Source of the DNA: Catenulispora pinisilvae
GTDB taxonomy: Bacteria > Actinomycetota > Actinomycetes > Streptomycetales > Catenulisporaceae
Length of the DNA: 64,000 nucleotides
Assembly (NCBI RefSeq): GCF_015356865.1
Contig: NZ_JAAFZA010000009.1
Coordinates: 1 to 64,000, forward strand
Direction of reading: 5' to 3'
Part shown: positions 17,360 to 28,616 of the stretch, in pieces
Position numbering within the stretch: position 1 is the stretch's first letter
Layout of the letters: the number at the start of each line of letters is the position of its first letter
Position numbers and translations under genes: made by a program
Notes under the pieces: model-generated
Databases searched by the model: none
Seen by the model: the letters and a program-made list of their open reading frames with translations, nothing else
What the model was told of the DNA's origin: nothing

Positions 17360-18094
17360 TCAGATCGCCGTGGTGCCGCCGTCGACGACCAACTCCATCC
17401 CGTTCACATAGCTGGAGTCGTCCGAGGCCAGGAACAGCGCGGCGGTCGCGATCTCCTCGGGGCTGCCCATCTTTCCCCGCGGGATCAGGGATTCGAACTG
17501 CCGCTTCGTCGCCTCGTCGAACAGTTCCTCCTGCTTGGCGGTGGCGACCTGGCCCGGGGTCAGCACGTTGACTCGGATCCGCCGGTCCTTCAACTCGGCC
17601 AGCCACACGCGGGCGTAGGCCTGCTGCACGGCCTTGCTGGCCGCGTACACGCTCCACCCGGGGTAGCCCTTGAGTGAGGCGCTCGACCCGGTCATGAAGA
17701 TCGAGCCGCCGTCGTTGAACAGCGGCAGCGCCTTCTGCACCGCGAACAGCGTGCCGCGCGCGTTCAGTCCGAACGTGGCCTCGAAGTGCTCTTCCGTGAT
17801 CTCGCCGAGCATGCGCTGCTCGCCGGTCCCGGCGCTCGTCCACAGCACGTCGACCGCGCCCTTCTCCTGCCTGACCGTGGCGAACAGCCGGTCCAGGTCG
17901 GCCAGGTCGGCCGAGTCGCCCCGCACGCCGGTCACGTTCTCGCCGATCAGCTTCACGGCCTCGTCCAGCGCTTCCTGCCGCCGGCCGGTGATGAAGACAT
18001 GCGCTCCTTCGTCGACGAACAGCTTGGCCCCGGCCAGCGCCAGGCCGGTCGTTCCGCCCGTGATCACCGCTACCTTGCCATCGAGCTTGCCCAT
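17360..18094 (-). CDS. Short-chain dehydrogenase/reductase
   Basis: This 244-aa classical SDR has a cofactor loop TGGTTGLALAGAK in which the usual third Gly is replaced. It also has the structural NxAG-like TSAGTGEQ and catalytic Ser-Tyr-Lys (SSAS near 138, YAASK near 152). AIITGGTTG-type SDRs in this group are often annotated as NAD(P)-dependent oxidoreductases regulated by a divergent TetR gene, as here. ATG 18094 has AAGGGAG upstream; the longer frame start at 18160 would cover the shared operator region. The physiological substrate is unknown. Confidence 0.88.
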   Translation of the reverse strand: MGKLDGKVAVITGGTTGLALAGAKLFVDEGAHVFITGRRQEALDEAVKLIGENVTGVRGDSADLADLDRLFATVRQEKGAVDVLWTSAGTGEQRMLGEITEEHFEATFGLNARGTLFAVQKALPLFNDGGSIFMTGSSASLKGYPGWSVYAASKAVQQAYARVWLAELKDRRIRVNVLTPGQVATAKQEELFDEATKRQFESLIPRGKMGSPEEIATAALFLASDDSSYVNGMELVVDGGTTAI

Positions 18095-18150
18095 GATCGC
18101 TCCCTTGAAGTGGTGGATGTTCCAGATGAATTGGCGGCTATTCCAGACAG

Positions 18151-18225
18151 CTATGCACACCGATCTGTGTACTTAAGCTAGCGGCCGACGCCCGATGGCG
18201 CAAGCTATGTACACCGATCGGTACC
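18151..18225. promoter_or_regulatory. Paired operator for the divergent SDR/TetR genes
   Basis: GCTATGCACACCGATCTGT (from 18151) is repeated as GCTATGTACACCGATCGGT (from 18205). The second contains the perfect palindrome ACCGATCGGT. Both sit between the SDR start and the TetR start, the usual place for TetR autoregulatory sites. Confidence 0.65.
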
Positions 18226-18246
18226 GAACGGGGCTAAGCTGGGGGC

Positions 18247-18843
18247 ATGACGGAGTTGGAGAAGGGCCCCCAAGGCCTGCGGCGCGGCCGGGGCGCGCGC
18301 GAGCGCATCCTGGGCGCCTCACAACAGCTGTTCCGCGAGCAAGGCATCAACCACACCGGCATGGACCAGCTCTGCGCGGTGGCCCAGGTGTCGAAGCGCA
18401 CGGCGTACCAGCACTTCACCGGCAAGGACGAACTCGTCACCGAGTACCTGCGCCGGTTCGATCCCGACGTCATGCCCGGGGTGTTCGACCGCACCGACCT
18501 CACGCCCCGCGAACGGCTCCTCGCCGCCTTCGACGTGCCCAAGACCGGGCCGCAGAACCTCACGCCCCTGTGTCCCTACATCGCGGCCTCCGTCGAGATC
18601 CACGACCCCGAACACCCGGCACGCCAGCAGGCCCACGACTACAAGGCGGCCGTCGCCGCGCGGCTCGCCGAGACCGCCCGCGAAGCCGGCGCCACCGATC
18701 CCGAACAACTCGGCGAGCAACTGGCGCTGCTCCTCGACGGCGCCTCGGCGCGCACCCGGGTCCTCAACGCCGACGCCTTCCCGACCGCCGCCGCCATCGC
18801 CGCCGTGCTCATCGACAAGGCCATCCCGGCCTCGGTCCGGTGA
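18247..18843 (+). CDS. TetR-family transcriptional regulator
   Basis: This 198-aa regulator has a TetR HTH in residues 17-63 (ILGASQQLFREQGINHTG, then VSKRTAYQHFTGKDELV). The C-terminal ligand domain includes CPYIAASVEIHDPEHPAR, typical of the subgroup that controls adjacent oxidoreductases. It is divergent from the SDR gene and shares the duplicated operator with it, so it probably represses the SDR and itself. No ligand can be proposed. Confidence 0.9.
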   Translation: MTELEKGPQGLRRGRGARERILGASQQLFREQGINHTGMDQLCAVAQVSKRTAYQHFTGKDELVTEYLRRFDPDVMPGVFDRTDLTPRERLLAAFDVPKTGPQNLTPLCPYIAASVEIHDPEHPARQQAHDYKAAVAARLAETAREAGATDPEQLGEQLALLLDGASARTRVLNADAFPTAAAIAAVLIDKAIPASVR

Positions 18844-18959
18844 CGAGGGCGCGCGTCTGAGAGTAAGCGGGCTTCTTCGAGGGCTCCTTTGCGGGCTCCT
18901 TCGGGCGCACCTTCGTGCGTTCCTTCGGGTGTCAGAGCCGGGCAGTATGGTCTGCGGCC

Positions 18960-19340
18960 ATGACGACGATCGCCCGCCTCGCCGGGGTTTCGCTCGATAC
19001 GGACGACCCGCACGGGCTCGCGAGCTTCTACCAGCACCTGTTGGGGCTGGAGGTCTTTCTGAACAGCGATGACGTCGTCGCGCTGAAGGGCGCGGGATTC
19101 CTGCTGACCACCCAGCGCGTGGCAGGCTACGTGCCGCCGGACTGGCCGAGCGGGCCCACGCCCAAGCAGATGCACCTGGATGTAGCCGTCGCAGACCTCG
19201 AACGAGCCGAGAGCCTGGCGCTCTCGCTCGGGGCGACTCGGGCGGCGTACCAGCCCGCACCGGAGGAGTGGCGGGTGCTGATCGACCCGGCCGGCCACCC
19301 GTTCTGTCTGACCACCCAGGCCCCGATGGACCTCGGCTGA
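18960..19340 (+). CDS. VOC-superfamily (glyoxalase-like) protein
   Basis: The 126-aa protein has one vicinal-oxygen-chelate module pair: LAGVSLDTDDPHGLASFYQHLLGLEVF at the N terminus and QMHLDVAVADLERAESLAL followed by DPAGHPFCL at the C terminus. Some are glyoxalases, dioxygenases or antibiotic-binding proteins; many have no known role. ATG 18960 fits the domain boundary. It stands alone, 117 nt after the TetR gene, behind a stretch with repeated GGCTCCTT/TTCGGG words. Confidence 0.8.
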   Translation: MTTIARLAGVSLDTDDPHGLASFYQHLLGLEVFLNSDDVVALKGAGFLLTTQRVAGYVPPDWPSGPTPKQMHLDVAVADLERAESLALSLGATRAAYQPAPEEWRVLIDPAGHPFCLTTQAPMDLG

Positions 19341-19443
19341 CCGTTCGGCAGCGATGGTCTGGTAGCGACTGTGCGGTAGCGGAGAAGGCCCGTGACTCCG
19401 CCGACCCTCGATCATCCCCGCTCCGCCGTGAGAGAGTCGGATC

Positions 19444-20373
19444 ATGCAATCCCTCCTCGCGCCCCGGGCTCTGAAGGCCGGCGACCGCGTCGCCGTCATC
19501 GCGCTCAGCGGGCCGCCCGGGCGGCAGGAGCTCGATCTCGGGCTGGCGGCGCTGCGGAGCGTGGGGCTGGTGCCGGAGGTGTTCCCGTCGGCGCGGTCGG
19601 TGGGGCCGTATCCGTATCTGGCCGCCGACGACAAGGTGCGGGCCGACGACCTGGCGCGGGCACTGGGGGAGCCGGGGTACACGGCCGTGTTCTGCGCGCG
19701 CGGCGGGTACGGGGTGCAGCGCGCGCTGGAACTGCTGGACTGGGACGCGCTGGGGACGCCGGAACCGCGCATCGTGGTCGGCTTCTCCGATGTCACGGCC
19801 CTGATCGAGGCGGTGCGGACCCGGTTCGGCTGGATGTCGGTGTACGGCCCGCTGGTGTCCAGCGTGATGTTCCGCTCCGGCGTCCCGTCCTTCGAAGGGC
19901 TGACCCGCCTGCTGCTGACCCCGCACAAGTGCACCGAGCTGCTGTTCCAGGACACCCGCGCCCTGGTCCCCGGCGTCGCCGAGGGCGTGACGGTCGGCGG
20001 CACCGCGAGCCTGATCTCCACCTCCGTGGGCACCCCGTTCTCGGTCCCGGCGCGCGACGGCATCCTGTTCCTGGAGGACGTCGGCGAGCAGCCCTACCGC
20101 CTGGACCGGGTCCTGACCCACCTGCGCCGCTCCGGCTACCTCGACGGCGTCCGCGGCATCCTGTGCGGCACCTGGGACGAATGCGGCCCGCTGGCCGAGG
20201 TCGAGGAACTGCTCGCCGACCGCCTCGGCGACCTCGGCGTCCCGGTGCTGCTCGGTGCGGACATCGGGCACGGGGTGTTCATGCAGTCGCTGCCGCTGGG
20301 CGTGCGGGCCCGGCTGGACACGGCGGCGGCGACGCTGACGTTCCTGGACCCGCCGCTGTCGGTGGGGGAGTGA
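19444..20373 (+). CDS. Peptidase S66 LD-carboxypeptidase (LdcA-like)
   Basis: The 309-aa protein belongs to the S66 family, which removes the terminal D-Ala from tetrapeptide stems of recycled muropeptides. The nucleophile Ser lies in VGFSDVTAL (about residue 116) after the conserved ARGGYGVQR. The Glu/His partners are in FLEDVGEQPYRLDR and the late GADIGHG. There is no signal peptide, so it is cytoplasmic, consistent with recycling rather than wall remodelling. It stands 2 kb from anmK and probably belongs functionally to the salvage island. Microcin-self-immunity MccF proteins share the fold, but nothing else suggests that role. Confidence 0.9.
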   Translation: MQSLLAPRALKAGDRVAVIALSGPPGRQELDLGLAALRSVGLVPEVFPSARSVGPYPYLAADDKVRADDLARALGEPGYTAVFCARGGYGVQRALELLDWDALGTPEPRIVVGFSDVTALIEAVRTRFGWMSVYGPLVSSVMFRSGVPSFEGLTRLLLTPHKCTELLFQDTRALVPGVAEGVTVGGTASLISTSVGTPFSVPARDGILFLEDVGEQPYRLDRVLTHLRRSGYLDGVRGILCGTWDECGPLAEVEELLADRLGDLGVPVLLGADIGHGVFMQSLPLGVRARLDTAAATLTFLDPPLSVGE

Positions 20374-20466
20374 ACCGCACCGGGATCGTGCCACTCCCCT
20401 CGGTTTGCTCGTGTTCATAACGACCTCACCTGGACTCTTGGGCGGCTCGCGAGCGCATCCTCAGGG

Positions 20467-21261
20467 TCACCGATCGGCCGAAGCTCCTGTCTCCCGGAGG
20501 TACTCGTGCACCAGGCGGACGGACATCGATCCTTCCCCCACGGCTGAGGCGACGCGCTTGATGGAGCCGCTGCGCACATCGCCGGCCGCGAAAACTCCCG
20601 GTCGGCTCGTCTCGAGTACGTAGGGCTCGCGGGCCAGATGCCGCCAGTGCCGCGCGCGGCCGGAATCGGCGGCGGCGTGGCCGGTGAGCACCGCGCCGCG
20701 GTCGTCCAGGGCCAGGGTGCCGGCCAGCCACTCGGTGCCGGGCTTCGCTCCGATGAACACGAACAGCGCTCCGACCGGCAGCGTCCGCTGTTCGCCGGTG
20801 CGGTTGTCTTCGACGACCACTGACGCGATGGCTTTGTCGCCTTCCGCGGCGCGTACCTCGGTGTTCAGCAGCACCTCGATGCGGGGGTCGGATTCGATGC
20901 GGTCGACGAGATAGCGCGACATGTCCTTCGACAGGTCCTCACCCTGCACCACCAGGTAGACGTGCGGTGATTGGGCGGCCAGGAAGACGGCGGCCTGACC
21001 CTCCAGCAGCCCGATCTCGCCCAGGAACCGGCCGGGGCCGTGGACCCGGACGACGCCCTCGTCCGGGCCGGCGCCGTCGATGATCGCGACCAGGCCGGCG
21101 AGCACGACGAAGAAGTGGCCGACGGGTTCCCCCGCCCGGAACAGCACGTCCGCGGCCTGGACCGGGCGGCGTTCGCCTCGGGCGGCGAAGACGGCGATCT
21201 GCGAGTCGGTCAGCCGGGGGAACGCGCCGTCCAGGTCCGGCGTCTCGGTCGCGGTACTCAT
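20467..21261 (-). CDS. Cyclic-nucleotide-binding domain joined to the C-terminal half of thioredoxin reductase (internal deletion)
   Basis: Residues about 20-100 of this 264-aa protein form a cNMP-binding/Crp-like barrel ending GRFLGEIGLLEGQ. From AAVFLAAQSPHVYLVV onward it is the NADPH-binding and C-terminal FAD-contact half of a thioredoxin reductase, including EDLSKDMSRYLVDRIE and GVFAAGDVR. Full family members have about 550 aa, with the FAD GxGxxG domain and the CxxC redox pair between these parts; both are missing. The join falls at GQAA(V), present in both parents, so I infer an in-frame deletion. It probably cannot reduce thioredoxin. Its ATG overlaps the stop of the zinc-finger gene (ATGA). 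Confidence 0.8.
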   Translation of the reverse strand: MSTATETPDLDGAFPRLTDSQIAVFAARGERRPVQAADVLFRAGEPVGHFFVVLAGLVAIIDGAGPDEGVVRVHGPGRFLGEIGLLEGQAAVFLAAQSPHVYLVVQGEDLSKDMSRYLVDRIESDPRIEVLLNTEVRAAEGDKAIASVVVEDNRTGEQRTLPVGALFVFIGAKPGTEWLAGTLALDDRGAVLTGHAAADSGRARHWRHLAREPYVLETSRPGVFAAGDVRSGSIKRVASAVGEGSMSVRLVHEYLRETGASADR

Positions 21262-21524
21262 ACGTAGGCCTCGTCGATGTAGCACCAGCGCCAGTCCTCG
21301 CCCGGTTCCAGGGAACGGACGATCGGGTGCGTGGCGGCGTGGGCATGAGCTCGGGCGTGCTTCATCGGTGAGGAGTCGCAGCACCCGACATGCCCGCAGG
21401 TCAGGCACAACCGCAGGTGCACCCACGGTGTGCCGAGCCGCAGGCACTCCTGGCAGCCCTGCGGCGTGCGCGGCGTGACCGGCCGGACCAGGGCCAGGTG
21501 CGGGTCGGGCAGGGCCCGGCTCAC
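21258..21524 (-). CDS. UBP-type zinc-finger protein
   Basis: This 88-aa protein has the ZnF-UBP pattern: GCQECLRLGTPWVHLRLC, then LTCGHVGCCDSSPMKHARAHA and a C-terminal WRWCYIDEAY. The Cys/His spacing should bind zinc. Bacterial members often sit beside thioredoxin-reductase-like oxidoreductases, as here, and are thought to bind peptide C termini or partner proteins. GTG at 21524 overlaps the thioredoxin stop (GTGA), which fixes the start. Confidence 0.88.
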   Translation of the reverse strand: MSRALPDPHLALVRPVTPRTPQGCQECLRLGTPWVHLRLCLTCGHVGCCDSSPMKHARAHAHAATHPIVRSLEPGEDWRWCYIDEAYV

Positions 21525-22000
21525 GAGACGTCTCCGGAATCCGGGGCGCCGGCCTCCGCCGGGCGGCGGCTCGCGAGGGCCTGATCCACCCATCGGCGCA
21601 GCACCGGCGCGGGAGCGGCCCCGGACTGCCGGGCGATCACCTCGCCCCGGTCGGTCACCAGCAGCGTGGGCACGGCCTTGATGTCGAAACGCCGAGAGAG
21701 CGCGGGGGAGGCGTCCACGTCGACCTTGACCAGCTTGATGCGGCCGGCCAGGTCGGTGGCCACCTGCTCCAGCGCCGGGCTCACCATCCGGCACGGGCCG
21801 CACCAGGTCGCCCACATGTCCACCAGCACCGGGATGCCCGCCTTCGCCACGACCTGGGCGTAGCTGGCGTCGTCGGCGTCGGCGATCCACGGCAGCAGGT
21901 GGTGGCAATTGCCGCACTCGGGCCGCCCCTGGGCCACGGCCGGAACCCTGTTCTTCTTCTGGCAGTTCGGGCAGCGGACCACCCTGGTCGCGGCGCTCAC
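21521..22000 (-). CDS. Thioredoxin with N-terminal zinc ribbon (TrxC/Trx2 type)
   Basis: The 159-aa protein has an N-terminal four-Cys zinc ribbon (CPNC at 10-13 and CGNC at about 29-32) followed by a thioredoxin domain with active site WCGPC (about residue 66) and the cis-Pro loop KAVPTLL. This architecture is that of E. coli TrxC, which reduces disulfides during oxidative stress. It is coupled by GTGA to clpB and to the zinc-finger gene, placing redox repair in the heat-shock operon. Its expected reductase partner two genes later is truncated. Confidence 0.93.
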   Translation of the reverse strand: MSAATRVVRCPNCQKKNRVPAVAQGRPECGNCHHLLPWIADADDASYAQVVAKAGIPVLVDMWATWCGPCRMVSPALEQVATDLAGRIKLVKVDVDASPALSRRFDIKAVPTLLVTDRGEVIARQSGAAPAPVLRRWVDQALASRRPAEAGAPDSGDVS

Positions 22001-24675
22001 GACACCCTGCTCTGTCCGGCGTGGTTCCCCGGATCCGGCTCCGCGCGGCTGGCGCCGTCCTCGTCGGTCTCCTCGAAGTCGACGGTCAGCTCCCCGCCCT
22101 CGGCATCCACCACCACGGTCAATCCCTCACGGACCCCGCCGGCCAGCAGCGCGCGGCCGATCTTCGTCTCCACCTCGTGCGAGATGAAACGGCGCAGCGG
22201 CCGGGCGCCGTAGACCGGGTCGAAGCCCTCCTCGGCGATCAGGCGGCGGCCCTGCTCGGTCAGGTGCAGCGTGATGCGCTGTTCGGCCAGGCGCCGGCGC
22301 AGCTCCTCGAAGAGCAGGTCGACGATCCGCTCGATCTGGGGCAGGCCGAGCGGCCGGAAGACGACCACGTCGTCGACCCGGTTGAGGAACTCCGGACGGA
22401 AGTGGCCGCCCAGCTCCTGCATGATCAGCTCCCTGACGTCCGGCTTGATCTCGCCGTCGGCGGTGGCGCCCTGCAGCAGATACTGCGAGCCCAGGTTGGA
22501 CGTCATGATGATCACGGTGTTGCGGAAGTCGACGGTCCGCCCCTGGGAGTCGGTGATCCGGCCGTCGTCGAGGACCTGCAGCAGGGTGTTGAAGACGTCC
22601 GCGTGCGCCTTCTCCACCTCGTCGAACAGCACCACCGAGTAGGGCTTGCGGCGCACGGCCTCGGTCAGCTGGCCGCCCTCCTCATAGCCCACGTATCCGG
22701 GAGGCGCGCCGATCAGACGGCTGACGGTGTGCCGCTCCTGGTACTCGCTCATGTCGAGCCGCACCATGTTGTCCTCGCTGTCGAACAGCGCCGCCGCCAG
22801 GGTCTTGGCCAGCTCCGTCTTACCGACCCCGGTGGGGCCCAGGAAGATGAACGAGCCGATCGGCCGGCGCGGGTCCCGGATGCCGGAACGGGCCCGGATG
22901 ACGGCGTCGGCGACCAGCTGGACGGCCTCGTCCTGGCCGATCACCCGCTGCCGAAGGATCTCCTCCAGCCGCAGCAGCTTCTCCCGCTCGCCCTCCTCCA
23001 GTCGGGACACCGGGATACCGGTCCAGGCCGACACGATCTCGGCGATCTCGTCGGCGGTGACCACTTCGCGCAGCAGCCGGGTCTGGCCCTGCTTCGCAGA
23101 CAACTGCTGCTCTTCGGCCACCAGCCGCCGTTCGAGTTCGGCGATCTCCCCGTAGCGCAGTTCGGCGGCCCGGTTCAGGTCGTAGGCGCGCTCGGCCTGC
23201 TCGGCCTCCTGCCGGGCCTGCTCCAGTTTCTGGCGCAGTTCCTGGACCTTGCGGATGGCCTGCCGCTCGGCCTCCCACTGCGCGCGCTTGGAGTCCGCCT
23301 CGGCACGCAGGTCCGCGAGCTCGCGGCGCAGGTCTGCCAGGCGGTCCTGGCTGGCGCGGTCCTTCTCCTTGGCCAGCGCGGCCTCCTCGATCTCCAGACG
23401 GGTGACCCGGCGGGTGAGCTCGTCGAGTTCGGCCGGCATGGAGTCGATCTCGGTGCGGAGCCGGGCGCACGCCTCGTCGACCAGGTCGATGGCCTTGTCG
23501 GGGAGGAACCGGTCGGTGATGTAGCGGTGGCTCAGGGTCGCCGCGGCGACGAGCGCGCCGTCCTGGATCTTCACGCCGTGGAAGATCTCCAGACGCTCAC
23601 GCAGTCCCCGCAGGATCGAGACGGCGTCCTCGACGGTGGGCTCGTCGACCATGACGGTCTGGAAGCGGCGCTCCAGGGCGGCGTCGGACTCGACGTACTT
23701 GCGGTACTCCACCAAAGTGGTGGCCCCGATCATGTGCAGCTCGCCGCGGGCCAGCATCGGCTTGAGCATGTTGCCCGCGTCCATCGTGCCCTCGGCCGCC
23801 CCCGCGCCGACCACGGTGTGCAGCTCGTCGACGAACAGCAGGATCCGGCCCTCGGCGGCCTTGACCTCCGACAGCACCGCCTTGAGCCGCTCCTCGAACT
23901 CCCCTCGGTACTTGGCCCCGGCGATCAGGGCACCCATGTCCAGGGAGAAGACCGTCTTGTCGCGCAGCCCTTCGGGCACGTCGCCGCGCAGGATGCGCTG
24001 GGCCAGTCCCTCGACGATGGCCGTCTTGCCGACGCCGGGCTCGCCGATGAGCACCGGGTTGTTCTTGGTCTTGCGGCTGAGGATCTGGACGACGCGGCGG
24101 ATCTCGGCGTCCCGGCCGATCACCGGGTCGAGCTTCCCGGAGCGCGCCTCGGCGACCAGGTCGCGCCCGTACTTCTCCAGCGCCTCGTAGGACCCCTCCG
24201 GGGTAGCCGAGGTCACCCGCTGGTTGCCGCGCACCTTTGTCAGGGCCGTGAGGAAGCTGTCCCGCGTCACTCCGCGTTCCTTCAGCCGACGCCCGGCGGA
24301 GGTGGCAGAGCCCTCCTCGATGAGCGGCAGGACCAGGTGCTCCACCGAGACGTACTCGTCCTTGAGGCGTCTGGCCTCGCGCTCGGCCGCGTCCAGGAGC
24401 CGGGACAGCCGCTGGGTGAGGACGACCTGGCCCGGGGCAGTTCCGGGGCCGGTCGTGCGAGGACGCTTGGCCAGGTCGGCGCTCAGGTCCGCGTGCAGAC
24501 TCTCGATGTCGGCGCCGGCCTGGTCCAGTAGCCGGGGAACGAGGCCCTCGGGCTGGTCGAGCAGAGCGATCAGCAGATGCTCGCCGTCGACCTCGGTGTG
24601 TCCCAGCCGCACGGCGACGGTCTGCGCCTCCTGCAGCGCCTCCTGGGACTTCTGGGTGAGGCGGTTCATATCCAC
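21997..24675 (-). CDS. clpB: ATP-dependent disaggregase ClpB
   Basis: The 892-aa Hsp100 protein has two N-terminal Clp repeats (1-150), AAA-1 with Walker [10 protein letters not shown] (about residue 204) and Walker [10 protein letters not shown], a coiled-coil middle domain (about 405-525, rich in Glu/Arg/Gln heptads), and AAA-2 with GPTGVGKTE (about 605) and [11 protein letters not shown]. It rescues aggregated proteins with DnaK/DnaJ/GrpE, all encoded just upstream. GTG 24675 is preferred to ATG 24669 because AAGGAG lies 8 nt before it. It follows the CbpM/HspR-like gene by 12 nt. Confidence 0.96.
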   Translation of the reverse strand: MDMNRLTQKSQEALQEAQTVAVRLGHTEVDGEHLLIALLDQPEGLVPRLLDQAGADIESLHADLSADLAKRPRTTGPGTAPGQVVLTQRLSRLLDAAEREARRLKDEYVSVEHLVLPLIEEGSATSAGRRLKERGVTRDSFLTALTKVRGNQRVTSATPEGSYEALEKYGRDLVAEARSGKLDPVIGRDAEIRRVVQILSRKTKNNPVLIGEPGVGKTAIVEGLAQRILRGDVPEGLRDKTVFSLDMGALIAGAKYRGEFEERLKAVLSEVKAAEGRILLFVDELHTVVGAGAAEGTMDAGNMLKPMLARGELHMIGATTLVEYRKYVESDAALERRFQTVMVDEPTVEDAVSILRGLRERLEIFHGVKIQDGALVAAATLSHRYITDRFLPDKAIDLVDEACARLRTEIDSMPAELDELTRRVTRLEIEEAALAKEKDRASQDRLADLRRELADLRAEADSKRAQWEAERQAIRKVQELRQKLEQARQEAEQAERAYDLNRAAELRYGEIAELERRLVAEEQQLSAKQGQTRLLREVVTADEIAEIVSAWTGIPVSRLEEGEREKLLRLEEILRQRVIGQDEAVQLVADAVIRARSGIRDPRRPIGSFIFLGPTGVGKTELAKTLAAALFDSEDNMVRLDMSEYQERHTVSRLIGAPPGYVGYEEGGQLTEAVRRKPYSVVLFDEVEKAHADVFNTLLQVLDDGRITDSQGRTVDFRNTVIIMTSNLGSQYLLQGATADGEIKPDVRELIMQELGGHFRPEFLNRVDDVVVFRPLGLPQIERIVDLLFEELRRRLAEQRITLHLTEQGRRLIAEEGFDPVYGARPLRRFISHEVETKIGRALLAGGVREGLTVVVDAEGGELTVDFEETDEDGASRAEPDPGNHAGQSRVS

Positions 24676-24687
24676 GGCTTCTGCTCC

Positions 24688-25053
24688 TTACCTCCGGCGC
24701 CCATCGCGGCGCAGTTCGGCTTCCAGCCGCTCGATCCGGTCCAGCAGGTCCAGGACCAGTCCGAGGGCGGCGTAGTTGAGGCCGAGTCCGGCATGCAGCC
24801 GCAGCGCCCGGGCGACAGTCGCCGGGGCGCGCGCGTCGAACCAGAGCCGTCCGGCCTCGTCCCGGCGTGCCTGGACGAGGCTGAGCGTCACGAAGCGGCT
24901 GATCAGCTGGGGATGGACCCCGCAGCGGCGCGCGACATCCTCCAGGCTCAGCAGGCCGCGGTCGGCCGGGTGCGCCACGACGACCATCGGGAAGCGCACC
25001 TCGGAACCGACCTGGTCAGCCGGTCCCCCGAATGGCGGTTGGCGGGCAGTCAT
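24688..25053 (-). CDS. MerR/CbpM-like chaperone modulator (HspR position)
   Basis: The 121-aa protein has a MerR-type helix-turn-helix ([20 protein letters not shown], about residues 36-55). The C terminus [22 protein letters not shown], a short coiled coil, resembles CbpM. In actinobacteria the gene after dnaJ is normally hspR, the repressor of this operon. This protein lacks the longer HspR basic wing, and I see no HAIR element (CTTGAGT-N7-ACTCAAG) before dnaK. A CbpM-like role, inhibiting the DnaJ-type co-chaperone, is the better guess. It overlaps dnaJ by 4 nt. Confidence 0.75.
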   Translation of the reverse strand: MTARQPPFGGPADQVGSEVRFPMVVVAHPADRGLLSLEDVARRCGVHPQLISRFVTLSLVQARRDEAGRLWFDARAPATVARALRLHAGLGLNYAALGLVLDLLDRIERLEAELRRDGRRR

Positions 25054-25997
25054 ATCTGCCTCCTCGGGTCGAAGTCCGAGACGGCGGCCAGCTGCTCGAA
25101 CAGCTCCCGCTCCCGATCGGTGGGTGAGGACGGCACCATGATCCGGACCTCGGCGTAGAGGTCCCCGGGCGAGCCCTTCGGGTTGGGCATGCCCTCGCCG
25201 CGCAGCCGCAACTTCCGGCCGGTCGAGGAACCCGCGGGGACCACGACCTTGGCCGTCCCGGCAGGGGTGGCGACCGGCGCGGTGGCGCCCAGGACCGCCT
25301 CCCATGGACTGACCGGCAGATCCACGGTGATGTCCCGGCCGGAAAGCCGGTAGCGGCGGTGCGGCCTGATGTGCACGACGAGGTAGAGGTCGCCGGGCGG
25401 CCCGTCGCCGTACCCGCGCCCGCCTTGCCCGGCCAGCCGGATGCGTTGACCGTCCACGACCCCGGCCGGGATGTCGACCTCGTACTCGCGCCCGCCGCCC
25501 GGACCCCCGATGGTGATCTTCCGCCGGCCTCCGTGGAACGCCTCCTCGACGCTCAGCTCCAGGTCGGCTGTCTGGTCCGCGCCGGCGACCCGGCCGGCTC
25601 CCGGACGGGCGAACATGCCGCCGAACAGGTCCTCGAAGTCGACCGGGGAACCCTGGAAGCCGGCGCCGCCGAAGCCCGCACCGGCACCGGCACCGGCGCG
25701 ACCGCGCCCGAACCCGCCGGCGCGCGCGCCCTGGGCCGCCTGGGCCGCGGCCACCCGCTCGTCGTAGTCCTCCGGGATCTGCCGGAAGTCCGGCCCGAAC
25801 CGGTCATACCGGGCGCGGGTCTTCGGGTCCGACAGCACCTGGTAGGCGTCGTTGATCTCCTTGAACCGCTCCTCCGCCGCCGGGTCCTTGTTGACGTCGG
25901 GGTGGAGGCGCCGGGCGAGCTTCCGGAAAGCCTGCTGGATCTCCTGCGCGCTCGCGTCCCGCGAGACGCCCAGCACCTCGTAATAGTCGCGGGCCAT
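25050..25997 (-). CDS. DnaJ/CbpA-type co-chaperone without zinc finger
   Basis: The 315-aa protein has a J-domain (residues 4-68) with the catalytic HPD in [10 protein letters not shown], a Gly/Ala/Phe-rich linker (about 90-130) and two DnaJ C-terminal beta domains. The four CxxCxGxG zinc repeats of class I DnaJ are absent, so it is class II, like CbpA. It stimulates DnaK ATPase and presents substrates. It begins 6 nt after grpE and overlaps the modulator gene, which fits a CbpA/CbpM pair inside a dnaK operon. Confidence 0.93.
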   Translation of the reverse strand: MARDYYEVLGVSRDASAQEIQQAFRKLARRLHPDVNKDPAAEERFKEINDAYQVLSDPKTRARYDRFGPDFRQIPEDYDERVAAAQAAQGARAGGFGRGRAGAGAGAGFGGAGFQGSPVDFEDLFGGMFARPGAGRVAGADQTADLELSVEEAFHGGRRKITIGGPGGGREYEVDIPAGVVDGQRIRLAGQGGRGYGDGPPGDLYLVVHIRPHRRYRLSGRDITVDLPVSPWEAVLGATAPVATPAGTAKVVVPAGSSTGRKLRLRGEGMPNPKGSPGDLYAEVRIMVPSSPTDRERELFEQLAAVSDFDPRRQI

Positions 25998-26003
25998 GAC
26001 GGC

Positions 26004-26564
26004 TCACTCCTGCTTGCGGCTGACCAGCACGGCCGCCGGACGCAGTTGGCGCTCGGGCGGCTCGCCGTAGCCCGGTCGCAATACCCTGACGACCGTTCCG
26101 GGCGGTGCGCCGGGCTCGTCGACCATGCCGGTCGCCTCGTGTCGAACGGGGTCGAACGGCACGCCGGTCTCGTCCTCGCGCGGATAGCCGAGCGAGGCGA
26201 GCAGGGCGACCGCCTGATCCCGCACCGCCCGCACACCGTCGATGAGGGCCGCCGGATCGCCCTGGGAGTGCTCCAGGGCGAGCTCCAGGTTGTCCACCAC
26301 GGGGAGCCAGGCCAGCGTGACCCGGCGGCGCTCGGCCTCGGCCGCCTGGCTCAGCTCGCGAGCGTGCCGCTTGCGGGTGTTGTCCAGGTCGGCCAGCGCG
26401 CGGCGCCAGCGGTCTTCAAGGTCCTTCACGGTGGCTGCCAGCGCGTCGGCGTCGGGGGACGGTCGCCCGGTGGCGGTCTCCTGACCGCGGGACCCGTCCC
26501 GGACGTCGTTCACCTCGTCGCCGGACATGTCGCCGCTCTCGGGAGCGCCCAGATCGTGGACCAT
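26004..26564 (-). CDS. grpE: Nucleotide exchange factor GrpE
   Basis: This 186-aa protein has a long helix (about residues 40-95; DLEDRWRRALADLDNTRKRHARE) and the compact beta wing with PVVDNLELAL and HEATGMVDEPG-type residues. These are the dimerisation and DnaK-contact parts of GrpE. It exchanges ADP for ATP on DnaK. The start at 26564 lies 11 nt after the dnaK stop. Confidence 0.94.
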   Translation of the reverse strand: MVHDLGAPESGDMSGDEVNDVRDGSRGQETATGRPSPDADALAATVKDLEDRWRRALADLDNTRKRHARELSQAAEAERRRVTLAWLPVVDNLELALEHSQGDPAALIDGVRAVRDQAVALLASLGYPREDETGVPFDPVRHEATGMVDEPGAPPGTVVRVLRPGYGEPPERQLRPAAVLVSRKQE

Positions 26565-26575
26565 GGCGACGCCCC

Positions 26576-28483
<1,908 letters not shown>

Positions 28484-28616
28484 GGGACGCTCCTTGCTCA
28501 GGTCGGCGCCGGTGTGAGCCGCCCGGTAGGGCATGCTCATGATGCCGTGGCCGGATGGATCGTATTAAAGGGGGCACTTTCGTTCCTACCATCGCGAGCA
28601 TTGCCCCGCGAGCCGG

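Noticed and set aside
18319-20418. 699-codon minus-strand frame
   Set aside because: It is antisense to the TetR, VOC and LD-carboxypeptidase genes, all of which have family motifs on the plus strand.
22021-24531. 836-codon plus-strand frame
   Set aside because: It is exactly antisense to clpB, has no domain or ribosome site, and reflects third-position GC bias.
28484-28616. Search for HAIR (HspR) or CIRCE (HrcA) operators before dnaK
   Set aside because: No match good enough to report was seen. Only an AT-rich TTTAATACGAT stretch stands out, with no convincing -35 partner.
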